Origin: SAR324 cluster bacterium JCVI-SC AAA005
Lineage (GTDB): Bacteria; SAR324; NAC60-12
DNA: 64,000 bases
Direction of reading: 5' to 3'
NCBI GenBank assembly: GCA_000224765.2
Contig: AGAU01000041.1
Span: 1 to 64,000 of the forward strand
In this document: positions 40,051 through 49,033 of the stretch, piece after piece
Position numbering within the stretch: position 1 is the first letter of the stretch
Layout: the number at the start of each line of letters is the position of its first letter
Program-made: the position numbers and the translations under genes
The notes under the pieces: model-generated
Seen by the model: only the letters and a program-made list of their open reading frames with translations
Told to the model about the DNA's origin: nothing
Database searches by the model: none

Positions 40051-43000
40051 TTAGGAGGCACTGTAGAGCTTGAATGTCTTTATCTCGAATGGTTTGAGGG
40101 TCAACTTCAATTCTCCTCCAATAGCGTCATTTGAGTCGTTCCACTCCATCAGGTTTGTAGTTTTAATCTTTAGTTTTGAGTCAGTCAAGCGAAGGGTTGC
40201 CTCACTTTTTCTGCCTCTTCGCTCAACAACACGAAGAACGAGGCAATTGTCTTTTTCCGCTTTCTTGAGAACTTCTATTCCTACATCAGCACTTTCGACC
40301 ATCACAGGGGCTTGTAGGGGAGAGATCGGTTTGCCATGTATAGACAAAGGAGCCTGATTGAGTTGTTGGGCTTGCTCAATCACGTCAGATTCTTGGAACG
40401 AATTGTTGTGTGGATAGAGTACATAACAAAACTGGTGTGCCCCCAAATCTGCGTCAGGATCAGGTTGTGTTGGTGAACGGAGGAGATGAAGGTCGATGAT
40501 GTTGTCATGGAGTTTGTGACCGTATTTACAATCATTAAGTAGGGCAACTCCTCTTTGTTGGTCAGACAAATCAACATATTTTTGGGCAGCTACCTCAAAA
40601 CGGGCCATGTCCCATGACGTATTGCGGTGAGTAGGGCGCTTCAGATGACCATATTGTATATCACATGTAGCAGAGTCCGTCTGCACGCTGATTGGGAAAG
40701 CAGTCCTGAGCATTCGATGACACTCCTGCCAGTCAACTTTTGTTTCAAATTCTAATGCCTTGGAGTTGGCTCGCAACCTGATCTTTTGATCAATCTTGGA
40801 ATTACCAATTTTTAATTGAAATAGCAGGGATTGATGAACGGGCCCGGCTCCAAGAGATCGCCAAGTCTGACCCTTAGCAGTTTCGACAGCCATATCTTCA
40901 TAGGAAACATCGATTTCCCAGGCATCCCAGTTGTGAGGTCGGTCTTCATACAGAGTCAATAAATTACCAACTTCTCCATCAGCCAATATGGAATCCCCTG
41001 TCTCTAGATCCTTTGCGACCATTAACTGAGCGTGTTCATTGAATTCGTAACTTACAAACTGATTTTCAAGAATAAGTGAATCTACTTTCTTTGCTTGCGG
41101 AACAGCATTACTTAATCTAAGGGTCTTAATGTCCTGGGGTGCCAGCATCAGCAGTGCTGTAAGCTTGCCATTTGTGTCCTGCTGAACGGGAAATTCATTA
41201 CCATTCTCATCCTTCAGTCCCCCATTCCAATCCTTGGGTAATTCGATCGGGCGCTCATAGGCTATGTTTAATGTATTGATCAGGGTGATTGCGTCCCTGT
41301 CTTGATCGAATAACTGTTTCACAGATTCATTTCTCAACCGTTCACAGGTAGCGAGAGCATCAAGATGCTCTCGCTCTGTTACCTCATAGACCCAATGGAT
41401 ACTGGAACCAGGAAGGATGTCGTGGAACTGATTAATCAGCAGAGTTTTCCAAAGACGGTCTAACTCCTCCTGTGGATAGTCTTTTAGTGACCCTAATGAA
41501 AGGAGATATTCCGTAGCTCTGAGACTCTGCTCAAGCATTCGGTTATTACGCTTGGTTCTCGCTTGCGTCGTCAGGGTACCACGATGCAATTCCAAATAGA
41601 GTTCTCCACTCCAAACAGGAAGTTCATGTGCTTTTTCAGAAATTCGTTCAAAGAATCGATCTGCTCTTCCAAAACTGACCTTAGGCACTCCCTCCAGGTT
41701 TTTCTGTCGCAGACCGCGTTCAATCATTTCTGAAGTTGGACCACCTCCACCATCCCCTACTCCGAAAAGGCACATAATTTCATCCAGTATACCTTTCTCG
41801 ACAAAATTTCGCTCAGTTTTTTGTAGATCATAGGGTTGAAGCTGACTGTTGTAGGTGTCTTCAGGTGGAAAATGAGTGAGAACTTCTGTCCCATCAATTC
41901 CACGCCACCTGAAAGTAGAGTAGGGGAAGCGATTGAATTGGCTCCAGCTCATCTTTTGTGTGAGAAAGTGATCTAATCCACCCAACTTGAGAATTTGGGG
42001 CATTGCTGCTGAGTAGCCAAAAACGTCAGGTATCCAACAGTTGTTCACATCTACCCCAAACTCATCCATGAAGAAGTTCTTACCATGAAGAATCTGGCGA
42101 ACCATGGACTCACCACTGATCAAGTTACAGTCTGGTTCGATCCACATTCCTCCTTGAAGCTCCCAGCGACCTCCAGCGACGGCTTCTTGGATTTTCTCAT
42201 ATAGTTCAGGGTAGTGATCTTTTACAAATTGATAATGCTGTGGCTGGGAAGCCCCAAAAACATATTCGGGGTATCTTTCCATCAAATCTAATTGGCTAGC
42301 AAAGGTTCGAGCAGATTTTCGTATAGTTTCCCGAACAGGCCAAAGCCATCCGGTATCAATGTGGGCATGGCCAACAGCATTGATTGTGGGTGCACTCGCA
42401 TTGGCAGATTTTTGCAGTAGGGGCTGAAGCATTTCCCTGCACTGTCCAGCATTCGCTTCAGCATCCTTAAAGTTATTGGTAACCTTGACAAGCCCTTCTA
42501 AAATTCGAGCAAACCGTGTACTGTTGTCAGGCACAGAGTCCAAAAGTCCATTCAACACCTCCATATCTAGCCAAAAATCGTAGAGATCACGTTTAAATCG
42601 GGCGAGCCTCATGCGATTGACTATTCCCCTGTAACTGCCATGCCGACTGATCGTATCTCCGGATCGCAAAGTAGCAGCCGTTGAGGCTACTTGATTACCA
42701 GTGGCTTCGATGGTTTGACTACCACGCTCAGGATCACGCGGTCGATGGATGCCCATGATTGAATTGGCTGCAGCCTCTACCCAAAGTTCTATTTGGGGAT
42801 TTTTCAAAACTGGTGCAGTAAGTCTAAAATTATGTCGCGTGATTCTTCCGAGGACACTTCCATTAGTAAGCCCTTGCAGGGGGACTCCTTCTTGTGAAAA
42901 GACAAGGGCTTCTCCATTGAAATCCAGATGGGCAACTACCTCATCATTTGCCCAATGCTCAGGGATCTTCCCCACCAAGTGAAACCAAGCACTGTCCCAC

Positions 43001-43215
43001 GTTTGGCCCCATTCCGCTCCTTCAGTGATGGCCTTATACTCAAGGTCTAGGCGTTGTTGAAAGGGGACAGGATCCTTACTCCTGGCGAACCGACCCTCCA
43101 GGAATATATGATCTGAAAGAATCCTATGTTCCAGACGATCCATAAACTGCTGTACTTTCGTGCGGTAAAGCTTCCTTTGGATTTCGAGAATCAAACCATT
43201 CCTTTCATTTTGCAA
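40051..43215 (-). CDS. Glycoside hydrolase family 38 alpha-mannosidase
   Basis: NAVGHAHIDTGWLWPVRETIRKSARTFA; NCWIPDVFGYSAAMPQIL; LLINQFHDILPGSSI. Exact N-terminus uncertain (listed start is TTG). Confidence 0.93.
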   Translation of the reverse strand: MQNERNGLILEIQRKLYRTKVQQFMDRLEHRILSDHIFLEGRFARSKDPVPFQQRLDLEYKAITEGAEWGQTWDSAWFHLVGKIPEHWANDEVVAHLDFNGEALVFSQEGVPLQGLTNGSVLGRITRHNFRLTAPVLKNPQIELWVEAAANSIMGIHRPRDPERGSQTIEATGNQVASTAATLRSGDTISRHGSYRGIVNRMRLARFKRDLYDFWLDMEVLNGLLDSVPDNSTRFARILEGLVKVTNNFKDAEANAGQCREMLQPLLQKSANASAPTINAVGHAHIDTGWLWPVRETIRKSARTFASQLDLMERYPEYVFGASQPQHYQFVKDHYPELYEKIQEAVAGGRWELQGGMWIEPDCNLISGESMVRQILHGKNFFMDEFGVDVNNCWIPDVFGYSAAMPQILKLGGLDHFLTQKMSWSQFNRFPYSTFRWRGIDGTEVLTHFPPEDTYNSQLQPYDLQKTERNFVEKGILDEIMCLFGVGDGGGGPTSEMIERGLRQKNLEGVPKVSFGRADRFFERISEKAHELPVWSGELYLELHRGTLTTQARTKRNNRMLEQSLRATEYLLSLGSLKDYPQEELDRLWKTLLINQFHDILPGSSIHWVYEVTEREHLDALATCERLRNESVKQLFDQDRDAITLINTLNIAYERPIELPKDWNGGLKDENGNEFPVQQDTNGKLTALLMLAPQDIKTLRLSNAVPQAKKVDSLILENQFVSYEFNEHAQLMVAKDLETGDSILADGEVGNLLTLYEDRPHNWDAWEIDVSYEDMAVETAKGQTWRSLGAGPVHQSLLFQLKIGNSKIDQKIRLRANSKALEFETKVDWQECHRMLRTAFPISVQTDSATCDIQYGHLKRPTHRNTSWDMARFEVAAQKYVDLSDQQRGVALLNDCKYGHKLHDNIIDLHLLRSPTQPDPDADLGAHQFCYVLYPHNNSFQESDVIEQAQQLNQAPLSIHGKPISPLQAPVMVESADVGIEVLKKAEKDNCLVLRVVERRGRKSEATLRLTDSKLKIKTTNLMEWNDSNDAIGGELKLTLKPFEIKTFKLYSAS

Positions 43216-43222
43216 ACGTTTG
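43213..43222. promoter_or_regulatory. LacI-family operator-like palindrome
   Basis: CAAACGTTTG perfect palindrome with central CG at the 5' edge of the GH38 gene, about 65 bp downstream of the lacI-family gene end. Confidence 0.5.
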
Positions 43223-43286
43223 TATTACGTTAATGACGAACATTATGAATTCACAAGAAATTTGTCAAGAAATAATTACCTGTTTA

Positions 43287-44249
43287 TCAAGAAACTTGCA
43301 GAATAGCTTTGTGTGGGATTTGGGTTTTTATTGGAATTTCGAAGGTGGGGTTTTTGATTCTGGAAATTAGAAGAGAGCAGGCTTGATATGCCATCTGTTT
43401 GAAATCCTGTTGGCACACAAAAACTTTCAAAAAGGGTGTGGTAGGCCCAAGCCAATGATCGAAAACACCGATAATTAGTTCTCGATTTTCCAATTCTGGA
43501 GATCTTTTCTCTAGGAAAGCTTTAACTCGAATTTCACTACTGGCAAGAACTACAATTTTTTTTCCTGGCAAAATCTGATCGGTTTGATTATCAGTCAAAG
43601 ACTGATGGGGTTGAGGTTTTTTTATCATTAATACCGAAAGAGCCTGACGGCGCTTGAATTCAACCATATTTTTATCGGGATCAAACAAATTAATCACCAA
43701 ATCGGGGGATTCACCAAGAAGATTCTTGAGAAGTACTGAGATCGCTGCAAAGTGATGTGTGGTAACGATGGGCAAGTCCGTCTCTCTTTCAAATCGATCT
43801 AGGAAAATTGCTGGGAATGATCTTTCTTGCAGATCATTGATCAGTTCACCCCGTTTTTTGAAGTAGTTGAAATTATGTGAACCAACAATCAGAGTTCCAT
43901 CTGTAATTCCAAAATGTAGTCTGCGCAGGAGATGCGCGTACCGATCTTGGTTGTTGTGATAAAGGATAACGGATAAATCAAATCCAGCCTGTGCTAGTTC
44001 ATGGCTGCAATGTGTGGCCAGTTGAGCAGTTAAGGGGTTGAAGAGATCGGCAATCAAAAACCAAATTGTATTAGTTTTACCTCCTTTGAGTGATTGTGCA
44101 GCCCAATTGGGCGTGTAACCCATGCGACTGGCCACGGCATGAATCTTTGTTTTGGTGTCCGCTTTGACACATGGATCATCTTTGAGTGCGCGAGAAACTG
44201 TGGATACATTGACACCACACTCAGATGCGATTTCTTTGAGCCTAATCAT
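43287..44249 (-). CDS. LacI family transcriptional regulator
   Basis: RLKEIASECGVNVSTVSRALKDDPCVKADTKTKIHAVASRMGYTPNWAAQSLKGG (LacI HTH and hinge). Confidence 0.95.
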   Translation of the reverse strand: MIRLKEIASECGVNVSTVSRALKDDPCVKADTKTKIHAVASRMGYTPNWAAQSLKGGKTNTIWFLIADLFNPLTAQLATHCSHELAQAGFDLSVILYHNNQDRYAHLLRRLHFGITDGTLIVGSHNFNYFKKRGELINDLQERSFPAIFLDRFERETDLPIVTTHHFAAISVLLKNLLGESPDLVINLFDPDKNMVEFKRRQALSVLMIKKPQPHQSLTDNQTDQILPGKKIVVLASSEIRVKAFLEKRSPELENRELIIGVFDHWLGPTTPFLKVFVCQQDFKQMAYQACSLLISRIKNPTFEIPIKTQIPHKAILQVS

Positions 44250-44396
44250 TGTAGCAAAACCAATTGACTAATATTTCAATGCTTCAATTTTTGATTTAAA
44301 CATCTCAGAAAGGCAGGGGTTTTGACAAGTCGAACAAAACATAAATGTAAAGAAAATTCCAATAGTATGAGCATAACATTGTAGAGGAGAAGAAGG

Positions 44397-45224
44397 ATGG
44401 AAAAGGATTACACCTTTTATCCAACAGAAACAGAATCCCCAAGATTCTTAAGCATTGCTCAAATTGAGCATTTCAATCGACGTGGTTTCATCAGTCCGCT
44501 TCAGGGATTCAGTGAAGAAATAATCAAGAAACAGCAACATTACTTTGATAAACTCTTGCAGCAAATATCTGATGCCTCTGAAAAAGGAGATAATCACTTT
44601 GGTGGAGTCGTTAAACGAGATTCAGTACAATATTCTTTGAATTGCTACCACACAAAGTTACGTGGAATCTGGGAAACGATGTATGCTGAGCCATTACTTC
44701 GGGCTGTTCGTGATTTGCTCGGAAATGACGTGGTAGCTTGGGCTACTCATTATTTCTGCAAGTTGCCTGGAGACGGGAAGGCCGTTTCTTTTCATCAAGA
44801 CGCATCATACTGGGGACTTACTCCTGCCAAAACTGTGACAGTATGGCTAGCCTTGGATGACACCGATGAAGACAACGGAGCAATGCAGTTCCTGCCAGGA
44901 AGCCACAAAGTGGGGCATATTCCATGGAAAGAAAGCTCAGAAGAATCTGTATTGAATCAGCAAATTAAAGATATCTCTATGTTTGACAAACCATTTTCAA
45001 ACAACCTCAAAGCTGGGGAGTATTCGCTTCACTCCTCGCTGCTGGTTCATGGTTCGCCAAAAAATCAATCATCACGACGAAGGTGTGGGCTTACAATTCG
45101 CTATGCTCCACAAGATGTTGTTCCTTTAAGCCCTAACTACTCCAAGATGTCCTACTTCGTTTCTGGACACATTACTGCTCCACACTGGCAGGACAATGTA
45201 CCTCCCTCGGAATATTTCTTGTGA
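44397..45224 (+). CDS. Phytanoyl-CoA dioxygenase (PhyH) family protein
   Basis: FNRRGFISPLQGFSEE, VSFHQDASYWGL (HxD), NGAMQFLPGSHK, GEYSLHSSLLVHGSPKNQSSRRR. Confidence 0.92.
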   Translation: MEKDYTFYPTETESPRFLSIAQIEHFNRRGFISPLQGFSEEIIKKQQHYFDKLLQQISDASEKGDNHFGGVVKRDSVQYSLNCYHTKLRGIWETMYAEPLLRAVRDLLGNDVVAWATHYFCKLPGDGKAVSFHQDASYWGLTPAKTVTVWLALDDTDEDNGAMQFLPGSHKVGHIPWKESSEESVLNQQIKDISMFDKPFSNNLKAGEYSLHSSLLVHGSPKNQSSRRRCGLTIRYAPQDVVPLSPNYSKMSYFVSGHITAPHWQDNVPPSEYFL

Positions 45225-45258
45225 GAATAGCTTGTATTAGACAGATAGAGTAAATGTT

Positions 45259-45659
45259 ATGTCTCCTCGTATCAGCATGATTACTATAGGAGTCCAAAAC
45301 CTCGAAGTCGCTACCAACTTTTATGAGCAAGGTTTGGGATTTCCCAAAAAAAATCTACACCTGATATCGCTTTTTTCGCTTTAAATGTGACTTGGCTAGC
45401 TCTTTACAACAGGAATGCTCTCGCAAATGATGCAGGAGTTGATGTCTATGAAACTGGTTTTGGGGGATTTACCCTATCTCACATTGTAACAACAGAGAAA
45501 GAGGTGGATGAGATTTTTGCTGATGCCGTGATTTTAGGAGCTTCACCTGTGAAAGAACCACAAACAGCCTCTTGGGGGGGGATATAGGGATATTTTAAGG
45601 ATTTAGATGGATATCTATGGGAAGTGGCGTTTAATCCAGTCACTTGGATTGGACCTTAG
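45259..45659 (+). pseudogene. VOC superfamily gene disrupted by a frameshift and an in-frame stop
   Basis: MSPRISMITIGVQNLEVATNFYEQGLGFPKK, shift at A8, then STPDIAFFALNVTWLALYNRNALANDAGVDV...ASWGGI*GYFKDLDGYLWEVAFNPVTWIGP*; TAG at 45585-45587 just after a G8 run. Confidence 0.8.
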
Positions 45660-45851
45660 AGTTGAGAAAGTCTACATGTTTGGGTATACGGTGTTGCCTC
45701 ATGAAGAATCTTTCATTCCCCATCTACCCAGAATTTATCTTTGTACACAGATATGTCTCTGAGACTCTTTGAAAATCTTTGAACTACCATATTTGAGTCA
45801 GTCTGAATTTCATCTTCCATGAATCAATTAACTACTTGAGGTCCTCAGGTC

Positions 45852-46631
45852 ATGCGCCCAGAACAAATTGCTCTGACCCTGTATACTCTGCGAGATTATT
45901 GCCGAGATGTAACTTCTCTCAGATCCACACTAAAAAAAGTGAAAGAAATTGGATATCCAGCGATTCAGGTTTCGGGAGTTGGTGTTCAAGACCCAAAAGT
46001 AATCCGAGAATTGGCAGAGGATGAAGGTTTAACAATTTGTGCTACCCATGAACCCCCTAACAAAATTTTGGAAGAACCCATAGCGGTTGTGGAGCGATTG
46101 AATGCTCTTGGTTGTAAGCACACAGCCTTTCCTCATCCGGGCTCCTATGCAATTGACTCAATGGAAGCCTGCTTGGAGTTGTCTAAAAGGTTAGAAGGTT
46201 CAGGTAAACTATTGCGTGATGAGGGGAAGCAGTTGTCCTACCATAACCACGAGTTGGAGTTTGTTCGCTATGAAAACCAATCTATTCTGGAATTGATTTT
46301 AACAAACACGGACGCGAAGTTCCTTCAAGCAGAGCTTGATACTTTTTGGGTTCAAAAAGGCGGAGAAGATCCGGTCGCATGGTGTCGCAAAATGAAGGGA
46401 CGTCTTCCTTTGCTTCATCTCAAAGACTATATAGTCACTTTGGAAAGAGAGATTCTCTTTGGCGAAGTAGGGATAGGAAGTTTAGACTGGGATTCCATCA
46501 TTCAAGAAGCGGATGCAGCAGGCTGTGAGTGGTTTATTGTAGAGCAGGACTCAAGCACCAGAGACCCTTTTGAATCAATCAAGATGAGTTTCGATTTCCT
46601 AATGCAGAAAACCAAAACTCTTGGTGTATAG
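45852..46631 (+). CDS. Sugar phosphate isomerase/epimerase (xylose-isomerase-like TIM barrel)
   Basis: ALTLYTLRDYCRD..., LSYHNHELEFVRYENQSILELIL, LLHLKDY, WFIVEQD. Confidence 0.9.
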   Translation: MRPEQIALTLYTLRDYCRDVTSLRSTLKKVKEIGYPAIQVSGVGVQDPKVIRELAEDEGLTICATHEPPNKILEEPIAVVERLNALGCKHTAFPHPGSYAIDSMEACLELSKRLEGSGKLLRDEGKQLSYHNHELEFVRYENQSILELILTNTDAKFLQAELDTFWVQKGGEDPVAWCRKMKGRLPLLHLKDYIVTLEREILFGEVGIGSLDWDSIIQEADAAGCEWFIVEQDSSTRDPFESIKMSFDFLMQKTKTLGV

Positions 46632-46661
46632 TTGGTTGGCACCTCCTCTATCAATGAATAA

Positions 46662-47309
46662 CTATCGTGCTGCCCAGAGCATTCCCCGTTCAAACATTGT
46701 CGCCATTTCCAGAACCTTAAATTCTTCGGCAACATGGCCTAAGGCACTGTAAAAGACTCGTCCAACTCCGTGAACTCTTTTCCATACCACTGGCATTTTT
46801 ACGCCTTTAACCCAGGAACAGTGCTCACCCGTGAAAGTGGTTGTGGCCAGTACTTCATTCGATGGGTCCACATGCATGAAGTACTGCTCAGATTTGAAGG
46901 GAAAATTTTGAATACCTTCTGTGATTGGATCTTTGATTGGGATAATTTCTACTGTAAAATCAATAATATTGCCAGGGTGAGCAACCCATTGACCTCCGGT
47001 CATGAATTGATAGTCCACACTGCTGCGGAAGGAGTCACACATGCAGCCATGGAAACCCGCCAAACCAGTCCCTTTTTCAACAGTCTTACAAAGATTTTCC
47101 ACTTCCTCTTTTTCTATGGTTGACATTGTAATGACAGGGACAATAAGGTCGTAGTCAGCCAAATCTGGATTCCTAAATGCTTCCGTCCCTTCAACTACAT
47201 CGACAATAAAATGGTTTTTTTCAAGAATCACTTTTGTGATTTCTGTGCTCTCTTGGGGTGTGTGTCCCTCCCATCCTCCCCAAGCGATCAACGCTTTTTT
47301 CTGTACCAT
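46662..47309 (-). CDS. ThuA-domain protein
   Basis: ALIAWGGWEGHTPQESTEI, GTGLAGFHGCMCDSF, GRVFYSALGHVAEEF. Confidence 0.9.
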   Translation of the reverse strand: MVQKKALIAWGGWEGHTPQESTEITKVILEKNHFIVDVVEGTEAFRNPDLADYDLIVPVITMSTIEKEEVENLCKTVEKGTGLAGFHGCMCDSFRSSVDYQFMTGGQWVAHPGNIIDFTVEIIPIKDPITEGIQNFPFKSEQYFMHVDPSNEVLATTTFTGEHCSWVKGVKMPVVWKRVHGVGRVFYSALGHVAEEFKVLEMATMFERGMLWAAR

Positions 47310-47317
47310 CTGTCCTC

Positions 47318-48415
47318 TTAGTCCAGTTGCCCAAAGGGTAAATCAGTCTTCATTAATTCAGGCCTTTCACAGGTAGTCTGCATGCCTATGCTTGTGCCAG
47401 TTTCAGCAGCCTTTAGAAAGCCTGTCATGATTTCAAGCACGTGCAAACCCAACTGGCCATTAGCTCGATGTGGCCTTCCCACCCTAACCGCCTGGGCAAG
47501 GTCAGCCAAACCAATACTTCGATAGTTATCATCGGCATAGGGGAACTCAATGGTTGCCGTGTTCCAGGTTTCTTTTCCTTCACTCCATTTGACCTCACCA
47601 TCAAACCGATTTGGGTCTGGAATCAACATAGAGCCATTTGTTCCATAGAGCTCCATCGGCAGGTGAGTATGCTGCCATACATCAAAACTCATCGTGATTG
47701 TAAGCAAGGTCCCGTTCATAAATTCAGCAACTCCACTGAGGTGGGTATTAGTTTTGACGGGCACTGTCTGGCTAGCTCTTGGTCCGGTGGCAATTGTTCT
47801 GGAAGTTCGAAATGCCTTCCCAAAGCTTGTGACACGAGCCACAGGTCCCAAGAGATTCACGAAAGCTGTTAGGTAGTAAGGCCCCATGTCTAGCATAGGG
47901 CCTCCCCCAGGAAGATAGTAAAAGTCCGGATCAGGATGCCACAATTCATGACCAGGAACCATCATGAAGGCTGTGCAAGCCAAGGGATCACCAATCTTCC
48001 AAGAATCTAGCAGTTGTCTGGTTTTTTGATGTGAACCACCCAGAAAAGTATCTGGAGCAGAACCGACTCGTAATCCTCGATCTTTAGCCAAAGTAAGCAA
48101 TTCAATTCCTTCGGTGACATTCAAACCAAGGGGCTTTTCTGTATAAACGTGCTTGCCACTCTCCAGAATTTGTTTGGCAACCGATATATGAGATTCTGGA
48201 GTCGTCAAGTTCAGGATGATCTCCACTGATTTATCTAGAAGTAGCGAATCAATAGATTGTTGTTGCAAACCCCATTGATCTGCTTTTGCCTGCGCTCGCT
48301 CATTCCTCAGGTCTGCGCAACAAGCAATGTTTAAGATCGGAAAATTTTTGGAGGCTGTTAGATAAGCATCAAAGATATTGCCACATCCAATGATACCAAC
48401 CTTGACGGGTGTCAT
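47318..48415 (-). CDS. Gfo/Idh/MocA family oxidoreductase
   Basis: VKVGIIGCGNIFDAYLTA, HVYTEKPLGLN. Confidence 0.93.
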   Translation of the reverse strand: MTPVKVGIIGCGNIFDAYLTASKNFPILNIACCADLRNERAQAKADQWGLQQQSIDSLLLDKSVEIILNLTTPESHISVAKQILESGKHVYTEKPLGLNVTEGIELLTLAKDRGLRVGSAPDTFLGGSHQKTRQLLDSWKIGDPLACTAFMMVPGHELWHPDPDFYYLPGGGPMLDMGPYYLTAFVNLLGPVARVTSFGKAFRTSRTIATGPRASQTVPVKTNTHLSGVAEFMNGTLLTITMSFDVWQHTHLPMELYGTNGSMLIPDPNRFDGEVKWSEGKETWNTATIEFPYADDNYRSIGLADLAQAVRVGRPHRANGQLGLHVLEIMTGFLKAAETGTSIGMQTTCERPELMKTDLPFGQLD

Positions 48416-48457
48416 GATTTGCCCAGAAAAATAGATGGGTGTGTATTTATAAAATAT

Positions 48458-48865
48458 TCAACAATCCCGGTTGCTAATTTTTCCATCAGGTAAAGTCGTA
48501 CTACAAAATTTTGCCTCAGCAATGGAAGCATTGGTCAAGTTGGCCTTATATAAATCTGCTTTACTAAGATCAGCAAACATCAAGTTTGTGCTGCCCATAT
48601 TGGCACGTCTCAAGTCTGCGCCCACAAGCAAAGATCCCTCAAGGTTTGCTTGACGGAGTTTTGCATTTTCTAATTTTGCGCCAGTCAAGTCTGCAACACT
48701 GAGATTGGCTTCTGTCATGTCCGCATTGCTCAGATTAGCTTTTTTCAAAGCTGCTCCACTGAGGTTTGCTCGCCGCAAATCCATTCCAGATAGATTAGCT
48801 CCTTCAAAGTCTCCTGTGGGACAACTGTTGGTGTCTTTAAGTTTCTGTAAATCTTCTTGATTCAT
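48458..48865 (-). CDS. Pentapeptide repeat protein (short, no obvious signal peptide)
   Basis: ANLSGMDLRRANLSGAALKKANLSNADMTEANLSVADL repeats; C-terminal FCSTTLPDGKISNRDC. Confidence 0.92.
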   Translation of the reverse strand: MNQEDLQKLKDTNSCPTGDFEGANLSGMDLRRANLSGAALKKANLSNADMTEANLSVADLTGAKLENAKLRQANLEGSLLVGADLRRANMGSTNLMFADLSKADLYKANLTNASIAEAKFCSTTLPDGKISNRDC

Positions 48866-49033
48866 AATTCTCTCAATTAAGAATTTTGGACGATAGATTT
48901 AATCAGTAAAAAGGGAGGGCGATATGCATATTGAAATTTTCGGCTCACAGAAAGAGTTCGCATTCCTAGTCTGCTACCAAGAGGTAGTCAAGTCATTCAC
49001 TACAGATAATTTTTTATTCAGCAAATACATCTC

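Noticed and set aside
47441-47872. 143-aa plus-strand ORF
   Set aside because: Antisense to the Gfo/Idh/MocA gene; no recognisable domain.
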